Source: Microbacterium sp. 8M
GTDB taxonomy: Bacteria > Actinomycetota > Actinomycetes > Actinomycetales > Microbacteriaceae
Direction: 5' to 3'
Length of the DNA: 64,000 bases
NCBI RefSeq assembly: GCF_902506375.1
Contig: NZ_LR733284.1
Coordinates: 62,001-126,000, forward strand
In this document: piece after piece, positions 44,802 through 52,967 of the stretch
Layout: each line of letters begins with the position of its first letter
How positions within the stretch are numbered: the first letter of the stretch is position 1
Made by a program: the position numbers and the translations under genes
Notes under the pieces: model-generated
Database searches by the model: none
The model's input: the letters and a program-made list of their open reading frames with translations, nothing else
Told to the model about the DNA's origin: nothing

Positions 44802-47015
44802 ATGATGAACGATCCGCACGACCAGCACGCCGGCGCGATGGCGGGGCACCACCACGTCCACCCCGGGACCACGCCGTCCCAGCCCGGGTCTGACCATCAC
44901 GATGACGCGCATCGCGCGGAACACGGCGATGCCCACGACGCGCACGGCGCTCACGCCGGACACGGTGGCGACGCCGGCCATGGCGGGCATGCGGGTCACG
45001 GTGGGCACGCGGGTCACGGCGGGCATGCGGGTCACGGTGATCACGTCGCGCAGTTCCGGCGGCTGTTCTGGATCATGCTGATCCTCGCCGTCCCCACGGT
45101 CGCGCTGTCGGGGATGTTCGCGATGATCCTCGGCTACCAGGTGCCGGATGCGCCCGGGTTGTCCTGGGTGTCTCCCGTGCTCGGCACGGTGATGTATGCG
45201 TGGGGCGGGAGGCCGTTCCTCGTCGGAGGGGCGTCCGAGATCCGCTCCCGTCGCCCCGGGATGATGCTCCTCATCGCACTGGCGATCACCGTCGCGTTCT
45301 TCGCGTCCTGGGGAGCGACCCTGGGCCTGCTGCATCACGACCTGGACTTCTGGTGGGAGCTGGCGCTCCTGATCGTGATCATGCTGCTGGGGCACTGGAT
45401 CGAGATGCGCTCCCTCGCGCAGACGACGTCCGCGCTCGACTCCCTCGCCGCGCTCCTGCCCGATGAGGCTGAGCGCCTGGAGGGCGGGGAGGTCGTCACG
45501 GTGGCGCCGGCCGACCTCGTCGTCGGCGACACCGTCGTGATCCGCCCCGGCGGCAGCATCCCCGCCGACGGCCGCATCGTCGAAGGCCGCGCGTCGATGG
45601 ACGAGTCGATGGTGACCGGCGAGTCCCGCACGGTCTCGCGCACCGTCGGCGACAGCGTCACAGCCGGCACCGTCGCCACCGACTCCGGCCTGCGGGTCGA
45701 GGTCACCGCGACGGGCGATGACACGGCACTGGCCGGAATCCAGCGTCTCGTCGCCGAGGCGCAGAACTCGTCATCCCGCGCCCAGCGTCTCGCGGACACC
45801 GCGGCAGGCTGGCTGTTCTGGTTCGCTCTCGGCGCCGCCGTGCTCACCGCGATCGTCTGGACCCTCGTCGGCATGCCGGATGAGGCCGTCGTGCGGACCA
45901 TCACGGTCCTCGTGATCGCGTGCCCGCATGCCCTCGGCCTTGCGATCCCGCTGGTGGTGTCCATCGCGACCGAGCGCGCCGCGCGGGGCGGTGTGCTCGT
46001 CAAGGATCGCCTCGCGCTGGAGAGCATGCGCACCGTCGACACCGTCCTCTTCGACAAGACCGGCACGCTCACCAAGGGCGAGCCCGTCGTCTCCGACATC
46101 TCGGTGATCGACGGCGAAGACGCGGACCGGGTTCTCGCGGCCGCGGCCGCCGCCGAGGCGGACAGCGAGCATCCCCTCGCGAAAGCGATCGTGCGCGCCG
46201 CGGCGTCGAGGAACCTCACCGTCCCCCGCGGACGTGACTTCACCTCGTCCCCGGCCGTCGGCGTCACCGCCACAGTCAACGGCGCCGCCATCCGCGTGGG
46301 CGGGCCGCATCTGCTCGCGGAGGAGGCTCAGCCCGAGCTCCCCGTGGCTGAGCAGTGGCAGGCGGATGGGGCGATCATCCTGCACGTCGTGGAGAACGGT
46401 CGCGTCATCGGTGCGCTCGAGCTCACGGACGAGGTCCGGGCCGAGTCGCGCGATGCCGTCGACGCCCTGCAGGCCCTCGGCGTCCAGGTCGTGATGATCA
46501 CCGGTGACGCGGAAGCCGTCGCCCGCACCGTCGCCCAGGACCTCGGCATCGACCGGTACTTCGCCGGCGTGCGCCCCGAGGACAAAGCCGCCACCGTGCA
46601 GCAGCTCCAGCAGGAGGGGCGCAAAGTCGCCATGGTCGGCGACGGCGTGAACGATGCACCCGCTCTCGCCCAGGCGGACGTCGGCCTCGCCATCGGCGCC
46701 GGTACCGATGTCGCGATCGCCTCCGCCGGGGTGATCCTCGCCGGCGACGATCCCCGCTCGGTCCTCTCAGTGATCGAGCTCTCCCGAGCGGCGTATCGGA
46801 AGATGAAGCAGAACCTCTGGTGGGCGGCCGGCTACAACCTGCTCTCGGTCCCGCTCGCCGCGGGCGTGCTCGCGCCCATCGGATTCGTGCTGCCGATGTC
46901 CGTCGGCGCGATCCTGATGTCCCTGTCCACGATCGTCGTCGCCCTGAACGCCCAGCTGCTCCGCCGCCTCGACCTGCGCCCGGAGGTCACCACGCGCGCG
47001 ATCCTGCACCGGTGA
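44802..47015 (+). CDS. copB: CopB-type copper P1B-ATPase with His-rich N-terminus
   Basis: A 737-residue heavy-metal P-type ATPase. The first 85 residues are a His-rich sensor-like stretch with tandem HAGHGG units and no CxxC HMA domain. The membrane metal site is CPH (VIACPHALG), the hallmark of CopB-type (P1B-3) transporters, usually linked to Cu+/Cu2+ or Ag+ export. Catalytic motifs: TGES, DKTGTLTKGEP (phosphorylated Asp), SEHPLAKAI and [16 protein letters not shown]. Two ATGs open the frame (44802, 44805); AAGGGACGGG precedes them. With CopA at 11917 this gives two copper ATPases of different class under the same operator type. Confidence 0.95.
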   Translation: MMNDPHDQHAGAMAGHHHVHPGTTPSQPGSDHHDDAHRAEHGDAHDAHGAHAGHGGDAGHGGHAGHGGHAGHGGHAGHGDHVAQFRRLFWIMLILAVPTVALSGMFAMILGYQVPDAPGLSWVSPVLGTVMYAWGGRPFLVGGASEIRSRRPGMMLLIALAITVAFFASWGATLGLLHHDLDFWWELALLIVIMLLGHWIEMRSLAQTTSALDSLAALLPDEAERLEGGEVVTVAPADLVVGDTVVIRPGGSIPADGRIVEGRASMDESMVTGESRTVSRTVGDSVTAGTVATDSGLRVEVTATGDDTALAGIQRLVAEAQNSSSRAQRLADTAAGWLFWFALGAAVLTAIVWTLVGMPDEAVVRTITVLVIACPHALGLAIPLVVSIATERAARGGVLVKDRLALESMRTVDTVLFDKTGTLTKGEPVVSDISVIDGEDADRVLAAAAAAEADSEHPLAKAIVRAAASRNLTVPRGRDFTSSPAVGVTATVNGAAIRVGGPHLLAEEAQPELPVAEQWQADGAIILHVVENGRVIGALELTDEVRAESRDAVDALQALGVQVVMITGDAEAVARTVAQDLGIDRYFAGVRPEDKAATVQQLQQEGRKVAMVGDGVNDAPALAQADVGLAIGAGTDVAIASAGVILAGDDPRSVLSVIELSRAAYRKMKQNLWWAAGYNLLSVPLAAGVLAPIGFVLPMSVGAILMSLSTIVVALNAQLLRRLDLRPEVTTRAILHR
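44970..45045 (+). repeat. Tandem His-Gly-coding repeat in copB
   Basis: About four 18-bp units of the kind GGGCATGCGGGTCACGGT encode HAGHGG. The count could vary by slippage without frameshift, changing the number of metal-binding histidines. Confidence 0.7.
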
Positions 47016-47037
47016 ATGAGCGGCTCCGGATCCGTTT

Positions 47038-47052
47038 TGATAATGATTCTCA
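47038..47052. promoter_or_regulatory. Zur box upstream of znuA
   Basis: TGATAATGATTCTCA is a 7-1-7 dyad (two mismatches) matching the Zur consensus TGAnAATnATTnTCA. It begins 22 nt after the copB stop and ends 19 nt before the znuA start. Zinc-loaded Zur (gene at 54484) would repress the transporter. Confidence 0.85.
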
Positions 47053-47071
47053 TTTAACGTACGCTCGAGAC

Positions 47072-47998
47072 ATGACCAAGCCGTTCGCCGCCCTCGCCCT
47101 CGCTGCCGCCTCGATCCTGACCCTCGCCGGCTGCTCCGCCTCGGCCGATCCCGCGACGTCGGGCGACGACGGGACGATCGCCGTGACGGCGTCGACCAAC
47201 GTGTGGGGGGACATCGCGAAGGAGATCGGCGGGGAGCACGTGAAAGTCAGCTCGGTGATCGCCTCGCTGTCGCAGGATCCGCACGAGTACGAGGTCACTG
47301 CGGCGGATCAGCTGAAGGTGCGCGGCGCCAAGCTGATCCTCGAGAACGGCGGCGGCTACGACGCCTTCTTCGGCGATCTCGTCGCGAAGTCGGGGAGCAA
47401 GGCCCCCGTGGTGTCCGCGGTCACGTTCGCGCCGACCTGGCCGAAGGGCGAGGACGCCATGAAGACGGTCGAGGGGTTCAATGAGCACGTCTGGTACGAC
47501 ACCTCGGTCGTCGAGGACGTCGCGAAGAAGGTCGCCGACGAGCTGAGCGGCATCGCCCCCGCGCACAAGGCCGACTTCGAGAAGAACCTCGCGACCTTCG
47601 AGAAGGGGATCGCCGAGCTCGACTCCTCGCTCGCGACGATCAAGTCCGCCCACCAGGGCGAGAAGATCTTCGTCACCGAGCCCGTGCCGCTGTACCTGAC
47701 CGCGGCGGCGGGTCTTGTCAACGTCACCCCTGAGGAGTTCAGCCACGCGGTGGAGGAGGGGCAGGACGTGCCGCCGGCGACGCTGCTCGAGGCGACGAAC
47801 CTCGTGGGATCCGGCGAGGTCAAGGCGCTGTTCGCCAACGCGCAGGCCGGCGGTGCCGAGACCACGAAGGTCATCGGCGTCGCGAAGGAGAAGGGCGTGC
47901 CGGTGCAGGAGGTCACCGAGCTGGTGCCGGACGGCAAGACCTACCTGACCTGGATGACGGACAACATCGCCACGCTGTCCCGTAATCTCGACAAGTGA
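47072..47998 (+). CDS. znuA: Zinc ABC transporter substrate-binding lipoprotein
   Basis: A 308-residue cluster A-I metal-binding protein. Lipobox LAGC (18-21) follows a short signal peptide. The metal-ligand regions are DPHEYEVTAAD (His), EHVWYDT (His) and the C-terminal lobe; the His-rich loop of many ZnuA proteins is absent. Family function is high-affinity Zn2+ (or Mn2+) capture outside the membrane. The Zur box 20 nt upstream supports zinc. The stop overlaps the start of the ATPase gene (GTGA). Confidence 0.93.
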   Translation: MTKPFAALALAAASILTLAGCSASADPATSGDDGTIAVTASTNVWGDIAKEIGGEHVKVSSVIASLSQDPHEYEVTAADQLKVRGAKLILENGGGYDAFFGDLVAKSGSKAPVVSAVTFAPTWPKGEDAMKTVEGFNEHVWYDTSVVEDVAKKVADELSGIAPAHKADFEKNLATFEKGIAELDSSLATIKSAHQGEKIFVTEPVPLYLTAAAGLVNVTPEEFSHAVEEGQDVPPATLLEATNLVGSGEVKALFANAQAGGAETTKVIGVAKEKGVPVQEVTELVPDGKTYLTWMTDNIATLSRNLDK

Positions 47999-48840
47999 CC
48001 TCTCCCGTCGCCGCCCCGGCCGCCCCTCTTCTGCGGATCCGCGGCGCCGGCATACGCCGCGACGATCGCGAACTGTGGAGCGGCCTCGACCTCGACGTCG
48101 CGCCGGGCGAGCTCGTGGCTGTGCTGGGGCCCAGCGGCACCGGCAAGACCACGCTGCTGCGCGCGATCCTCGGGCTGCAGGAGCTCTCCGAGGGCACCAT
48201 CGAGGCGATCGGCGAGCCGGTGCGCCGACGGGGGAACCGCCGCATCGGCTACCTCCCGCAAGCGCGCCCGCTGCCGGCTGAGACGTCGCTGCGGGGGCGC
48301 GACCTCGTCGCACTCGGCGTCGACGGGCACCGGTTCGGCTTCCCGATCCCGCGGCGCGGCGACCGCGCCCGGATCGACGCGCTGGTCGCGGCGGTGGGGG
48401 CCACGGCCTTCGCGGACCGCCCGGCGGGCACCCTCTCCGGCGGCGAGCAGCAGCGCCTGCGCGTGGGCCAGGCGCTCGCCGACGACCCGCGGCTGCTGCT
48501 CTGCGACGAGCCGCTGACCAGCCTCGACCTGGCGAACCAGCAGGCGGTGGTCGAGCTCATCGACCGGCATCGCCGCACCGGCGCCGCCGTGCTGCTGGTC
48601 ACCCACGACATCAACCCCGTGCTCGACGTGGTCGACCGGATCCTGTACCTCGCCAACGGCCGGTTCACGCTGGGCACCCCGCACGAGGTGCTCACCACGC
48701 GGGTGCTCTCCGACCTCTACGGCGTGCCCGTGTTCGTGTCGCAGGTCGGCGGCCGCCTCGTCGTGGTCGGCGCGCCCGATGCGGAGAGCGCCGCGCACCA
48801 CCACGACCACGACGGACCGGGCGCGGAGGCGGTGGCGTGA
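47995..48840 (+). CDS. znuC: Zinc ABC transporter ATP-binding protein
   Basis: A 281-residue ABC ATPase. Walker A GPSGTGKT, signature LSGGEQQRL, Walker B LLLCDEPL, H-loop THD are all present. A His/Asp-rich C-terminus (HHHDHD) may bind zinc. GTG overlaps the znuA stop and the stop overlaps the permease start, so the transporter is made as a coupled set. Confidence 0.94.
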   Translation: MTSPVAAPAAPLLRIRGAGIRRDDRELWSGLDLDVAPGELVAVLGPSGTGKTTLLRAILGLQELSEGTIEAIGEPVRRRGNRRIGYLPQARPLPAETSLRGRDLVALGVDGHRFGFPIPRRGDRARIDALVAAVGATAFADRPAGTLSGGEQQRLRVGQALADDPRLLLCDEPLTSLDLANQQAVVELIDRHRRTGAAVLLVTHDINPVLDVVDRILYLANGRFTLGTPHEVLTTRVLSDLYGVPVFVSQVGGRLVVVGAPDAESAAHHHDHDGPGAEAVA

Positions 48841-49709
48841 ACCTCACGGACATCCTCCAGGCCATGTTCGGCGGCCTGCCGCAGTACGGCGAGATCCTCG
48901 CCCTCGTCTCGAACTCGGTGTGGGCCGGGGCCGTGCTCGGCCTGGTCGGCGGACTCATCGGCGTCTTCGTGATGCAGCGCGACATGGCCTTCGCGGTGCA
49001 CGGCATCAGCGAGCTGTCGTTCGCCGGCGCCGCCGTGGCGCTGCTGATCGGCGTCGACGTCGTGACCGGATCCATCGTCGGCTCGCTCATCGCCGCCGCC
49101 ATCATCGGCTGGCTCGGCGCCCGGGCGCGTGACCGGAACTCGATCATCGGCGTGCTGATGCCGTTCGGCCTGGGCGTCGGGATCCTCTGCCTGTCGCTCT
49201 ACAACGGGCGCGCGGCGGGTCGGTTCAGCCTGCTGACCGGGCAGATCGTGTCGGTGCAGTCGGAGCAGCTGGGGTGGCTCGCCGGGATCTGCGCGCTCGT
49301 GCTGCTGGGGCTGCTGGTGATCTGGCGTCCGCTGCGCTTCGACTCGCTCGACCCTCAGTCGGCGGCCGCCCGGGGCGTGCCCACCGTGGGCGTCTCGTTC
49401 GCCTTCATGCTGCTGCTCGGCCTCGTGGTGGCCGTGGCCGTGCACATCATCGGCGCGCTGCTCGTGATGGCGCTCGTGGTCACCCCGGCGGCCGCCGCCA
49501 TGCGGGTGCGCTCCGGACCGCTCGCCGTGCCGCTGCTGGCCGCCGTGTTCGGCGTCGTGTCCGCGGTCGGCGGCATCCTGCTGGCCGTGATGGGCACCCT
49601 TCCGGTGAGCCCGTACATCACGACCGTGTCGTTCGCGATCTACCTCGTGTGCCGCGCGATCGGATCCCGCCGCGACCGCGTCGTGCGCGCGGCGCCCCGC
49701 GGCGCCTGA
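48837..49709 (+). CDS. znuB: Zinc ABC transporter permease
   Basis: A 290-residue ABC-3 family permease with eight or nine hydrophobic helices. The family pattern is visible in MQRDMAFAVHGISELSFAGAA (after TM2) and LVVAVAVHIIGALLVMALVV (late half). GTG start overlaps the znuC stop. A basic C-terminus (SRRDRVVRAAPRG) ends in the cytosol. It completes the Zur-controlled import operon. Confidence 0.93.
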   Translation: MNLTDILQAMFGGLPQYGEILALVSNSVWAGAVLGLVGGLIGVFVMQRDMAFAVHGISELSFAGAAVALLIGVDVVTGSIVGSLIAAAIIGWLGARARDRNSIIGVLMPFGLGVGILCLSLYNGRAAGRFSLLTGQIVSVQSEQLGWLAGICALVLLGLLVIWRPLRFDSLDPQSAAARGVPTVGVSFAFMLLLGLVVAVAVHIIGALLVMALVVTPAAAAMRVRSGPLAVPLLAAVFGVVSAVGGILLAVMGTLPVSPYITTVSFAIYLVCRAIGSRRDRVVRAAPRGA

Positions 49710-49797
49710 TCGCTGCGCGCCGCCACGCTTCGCGGCGTACCGGGCGAACGGCACGAGCGGGGAGAGAATCACCCTGAATCCAGCGGAGGAGGCCGGT

Positions 49798-51234
49798 ATG
49801 GGGCATGGGCACGGGCATGACGCGGCGGCGATCCGGCGCGTGCGGGTCGCGCGGACGCCGCGGCGGATCCTGCTGATCGCGCTGATCGTCGTCGCCGTGG
49901 CGACGATCGTCGGGCTGATGCTGCTCTGGCCTGTGGCGGGGCGCCTGGGCGGTCCGGCGTCGGCACCCTCGTCGAGCCGGGGCACGACCTATCCGACCGG
50001 CGAGATCCTGAAGCTGACCGACTGCGCGGACATGCGACCGTCCGCCGGAGGCGGGACCGGCGGCAGTGGCGGCTCCGGCGGGACCGGCGGCAGTGGCGGC
50101 TCCGGCGGGACATCGGGCTCCGACGGAGCGGCGGGCCCTGCCGCGGGCGGCGCATCCCCCGCGCCCTGCTCGATCGCGCAGGTCAGGATCGAGAGCGGCG
50201 AGCGTGCGGGTGACAAGGCCACGATCATGCTGAACGGCCCTTTCGCCCGCGCGGGCCTGCGCCCCGGCGACCGTCTCGAGCTGATGGTGACCGCGCTGCC
50301 CGGACGGTCCAACGTCGCACAGCCGGGCGGCGTGGACCCGGGGATCTCGGCGTTCGGCGTGGTCAGGACCGTCCCGCTCGCCGTGTGGGCGGGTCTGTTC
50401 GCGCTGGTCGTGATCGTCGTCGGGCTGCTCCGCGGTCTGCTCGCCCTCGTCGGGCTGGTGTTCAGCGGGGCGATGATCGTCCTGTTCATGCTGCCCGCCC
50501 TGCTGCAGGCGGGTCCGGCCATGGGGATAGCCCTCGTCGGCGCGTCCGCGATCCTCTACGTCGTGCTCTACCTCGCGCACGGGCTCTCGATGCGCACGAG
50601 CGCCGCCCTGGCGGGAACGCTGGCGGGGGTCGCGATCACGGCGATCCTGGCCCAGGTGGCGGTCGGCACGACCCGGCTCAGCGGCCTCGACGAGAGCGCC
50701 GGCTTCCTGGCGCCGATGGTGCCGCAGGTCGATTTCCAGGGTCTGCTCACCTGCGCGATCATCATCGCCGGCCTGGGCGTGCTCAACGACGTGACGATCA
50801 CGCAGAGCTCGGCCGTGTGGGAGCTGCGCGCGCTCGCCCCCGAGCTCTCGCGGCGGCAGCTGTTCGGCCGCGCGATGCGCATCGGGCGGGACCACATCGC
50901 CTCCACGATCTACACGATCGTGTTCGCCTACGTGGGCGCATCCCTGAGCGTCGTGCTGCTGCTCTACCTCTACGACCAGCCGATGATGAACATGCTCGGC
51001 CTGGAGGACATCGCGACGGAGGTGGTCCGCACGCTGTGCAGCGGCATCGGGCTCGTGCTCGCGGTGCCGCTCACCACGGCGATCGCCGTCGCGCTGCTCC
51101 CGCCCGGATCCGCCGTCACCGGGGATCCGGTGCCCGCCGCGCTCGGTGAGGACGACGCCGACACGGTCGCCTGGCTGCGCACACTGCGGACCGTCGAGGT
51201 CCCCCCGTTCCCCTCGGCTGATCCCCGACCGTGA
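49798..51234 (+). CDS. YibE/F-family membrane protein
   Basis: A 478-residue protein of the YibE/F family, whose members are polytopic and of unknown transport or enzymatic role. Helix 1 is RRILLIALIVVAVATIVGLM; an outside domain of about 130 residues follows, with a Gly/Ser-rich linker encoded by two 27-bp direct repeats (50060-50113), and then seven C-terminal helices with GVLNDVTITQSSAVWEL and RIGRDHIASTIYTIVFAYVG, the family core. The N-terminus MGHGHGHD is His-rich. It starts 88 bp after znuB and may be read with it; if so, a zinc-related role would be suggested, but this is weak. Confidence 0.85.
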   Translation: MGHGHGHDAAAIRRVRVARTPRRILLIALIVVAVATIVGLMLLWPVAGRLGGPASAPSSSRGTTYPTGEILKLTDCADMRPSAGGGTGGSGGSGGTGGSGGSGGTSGSDGAAGPAAGGASPAPCSIAQVRIESGERAGDKATIMLNGPFARAGLRPGDRLELMVTALPGRSNVAQPGGVDPGISAFGVVRTVPLAVWAGLFALVVIVVGLLRGLLALVGLVFSGAMIVLFMLPALLQAGPAMGIALVGASAILYVVLYLAHGLSMRTSAALAGTLAGVAITAILAQVAVGTTRLSGLDESAGFLAPMVPQVDFQGLLTCAIIIAGLGVLNDVTITQSSAVWELRALAPELSRRQLFGRAMRIGRDHIASTIYTIVFAYVGASLSVVLLLYLYDQPMMNMLGLEDIATEVVRTLCSGIGLVLAVPLTTAIAVALLPPGSAVTGDPVPAALGEDDADTVAWLRTLRTVEVPPFPSADPRP

Positions 51235-51237
51235 CGC

Positions 51238-51924
51238 CTACGCGACCGGCTCGCCGTACCGCGCCGCGATGTCCTGCGAGCTGAGCCAGCGCGAGTAGGT
51301 GGGCGCCTGAGGCCAGCCCTCCGGCACGTCCTGCCACGCCTCCTGGCGGCCGTAGGGGAGCACGTCGGAGATCGCGAACGCGACGCTGAAGCGCTCCGCG
51401 CCGCGGCCGTCGGTGTGCCAGGTGCGGTAGACGTCCTCGCCGTCGCGCAGGAAGACGTTGAAGCCGAAGCCTTCGCCCGGACCGGCATCCACGTCGGCGC
51501 CGAAAGACGACTCCGCGGACGAGTACCAGGTCATCTGGTTGCCGACGCGCTTCTTGTACTCGAGCACCTCGTCCATCGGGCCGTTGGTGATGATGACGAA
51601 CCGCGCATCCTGCGCCTCGATCTGCGCGGTGCGCGTCCACTGCGAGGTGAGGCCCGTGCAGCCCGGGCACTGCCAGCTCGCCCCGTCAGTCCACATGTGG
51701 TGATAGGTGACGAGCTGGCTCTTGCCTTCGAACACGTCGGCCAGGCTCACCCGGCTGCCGTCCTCGGCGATGAGCGTGTACGCGGGAAGCCTCACGGCGG
51801 GCAGGCGCCGCCGCGCGGCCGCGATGGCATCCAGCTCGCGGGTCGCGGCCTTCTCCCGGATCCGCAGCTTCGCGAGCTCTTCGCGCCAGGTCTGCTCGTC
51901 GACGACAGGGGGCAGGGCGGTCAT
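51238..51924 (-). CDS. DUF899 thioredoxin-like protein
   Basis: A 228-residue DUF899 protein with a thioredoxin-like fold. Family markers are WREELAKLRIREKAATRELD, the SLADVFEGKSQLVTYHHMWT strand and CPGCTG, a CxxC at the position of the redox motif, then FGFNVFLRDGEDVYRTWHTD. Members are cytosolic and uncharacterised, with a redox role suspected. ATG at 51924 has GGAGGA 6 nt upstream. It is divergent from a TetR-family regulator across two 19-bp operators, so is probably its regulated target. It is convergent with the YibE/F gene. Confidence 0.92.
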   Translation of the reverse strand: MTALPPVVDEQTWREELAKLRIREKAATRELDAIAAARRRLPAVRLPAYTLIAEDGSRVSLADVFEGKSQLVTYHHMWTDGASWQCPGCTGLTSQWTRTAQIEAQDARFVIITNGPMDEVLEYKKRVGNQMTWYSSAESSFGADVDAGPGEGFGFNVFLRDGEDVYRTWHTDGRGAERFSVAFAISDVLPYGRQEAWQDVPEGWPQAPTYSRWLSSQDIAARYGEPVA

Positions 51925-51953
51925 GACATCCTCCGATGGTCGCTCGGGCACCG

Positions 51954-51972
51954 ATGTTCACGGTGTCCACAT
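51954..51972. promoter_or_regulatory. 19-bp palindromic operator, copy 1
   Basis: ATGTTCACGGTGTCCACAT: ATGT/ACAT ends on a 19-bp dyad. It lies between the DUF899 and TetR-type starts, and a second copy follows 24 bp on. Confidence 0.6.
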
Positions 51973-51977
51973 CTGCT

Positions 51978-51996
51978 ATGTTCACACCGTACACAT
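51978..51996. promoter_or_regulatory. 19-bp palindromic operator, copy 2
   Basis: ATGTTCACACCGTACACAT, matching copy 1 at 14 of 19 positions. TATGTT at its left edge could be a -10 box for the TetR-type gene, so binding would block transcription. Confidence 0.6.
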
Positions 51997-52032
51997 CGGG
52001 CGGGGATCACTCAAGAGGCGGAAGGGGATCCG

Positions 52033-52614
52033 ATGGCCTACCACCACGGGGATCTCGGCAGCGCCCTGGTCGAGGCCGCCGTCGCGCTGGGCCGCGAAGG
52101 AGGTCCCGCCGCCATCACGATCCGCGAGGCCACGCGCCGCGTCGGCGTCTCCCCGAACGCCGCGTACCGGCACTTCCCGAACCGCGCCGCGCTCCTGGAC
52201 GCCACCGCGGCCGCGATCCAGGAGGGTCTCGCGGCGGCGATGACCGATGCGCCCGAGCGCTCGCCCCTCGAGCGCCTGCATCGGATCGGCGCCGCCTACA
52301 TCGCGTTCGCCCTCGATGAGCCGGGATGGTTCGCGGTGGTGTTCTTCGGCATCCGCCCGCCGGATCCGGCGACGACGGCACAGGCTCCGGCGTTCCGCGC
52401 ACTGACTGCGGCGCTCGACGACCTGGTCGCTGCGGGGGAGCTGCCGGCGACCCGCCGCGACGACGCCGCCTGGGCGTGCTGGGCCACCGTGCACGGTTTC
52501 GCCGAGCTGTGCCTGCGCGGCCCCCTCGCGGGCGCGGACAGGGCCGAGCAGACCCGCCGGGGCGACGCGGCGATCCGTGCGGTGATCGCCGGGATCCGGA
52601 GCGACGCGGTCTGA
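52033..52614 (+). CDS. TetR/AcrR-family regulator with WHG-type C-domain
   Basis: A 193-residue repressor. The N-terminal HTH is AAITIREATRRVGVSPNAAY..HFPNRAALLDA (about 26-58), a canonical TetR helix-turn-helix. The C-terminal domain (WACWATVHGFAELCLRGPLA) has the TetR_C_33/WHG pattern, in which W-x-x-x-H-G contributes to ligand binding. ATG follows GGAAGGGGAT. It is divergent from the DUF899 gene, and the two 19-bp palindromes between them are its probable sites. The ligand is unknown. Confidence 0.93.
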   Translation: MAYHHGDLGSALVEAAVALGREGGPAAITIREATRRVGVSPNAAYRHFPNRAALLDATAAAIQEGLAAAMTDAPERSPLERLHRIGAAYIAFALDEPGWFAVVFFGIRPPDPATTAQAPAFRALTAALDDLVAAGELPATRRDDAAWACWATVHGFAELCLRGPLAGADRAEQTRRGDAAIRAVIAGIRSDAV

Positions 52615-52967
52615 CGGTCTCGGGCGCTTGCGCTGACCGCGATGACCGTTCTCAGGATGAGTTCCGCCTCGGCCCGGACAGTCGCTCCGCAGGCCCACGG
52701 TTCCGCAAACGATCCTGAGGACGGTCAGGAGCGGCTCCGCGCCCGGACCGCGGTCGTCGATGCGGCGATCCGGCGGGCGATCGTTCCGCGCCCGCGGCCC
52801 GCCCGCCCTGTCGACACAAGGGAAGCGCGGGTTAGGATCGTCGGGACTCGCGCGGATCACGGCCCCGCACCCAGGGACGCCGGACGACGCGGATCCCCCT
52901 CCGCATCTACCCTCTCCGGCGTTCCCCCCGCCCGGGAGCAGGAGGGGTGAGCAGAAAGGCGCCACCC
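52615..52967. other. 353-bp spacer with one inverted repeat
   Basis: No coding sequence is evident. The spacer holds the 16-bp-arm inverted repeat at 52643-52727, and a TTAGGAT hexamer near 52830 that could be the -10 of the DivIVA-like gene, giving it a 5' UTR of about 130 nt. Confidence 0.5.
52643..52727. repeat. Inverted repeat with 16-bp arms
   Basis: TGACCGTTCTCAGGAT (52643-52658) pairs with ATCCTGAGGACGGTCA (52712-52727), one mismatch, around a 53-bp loop. The segments CTCAGGA-GA-TTC and ATCCTGAG recur in a stretch inserted in the 3-methyladenine glycosylase gene near 58979-59060. Confidence 0.75.
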
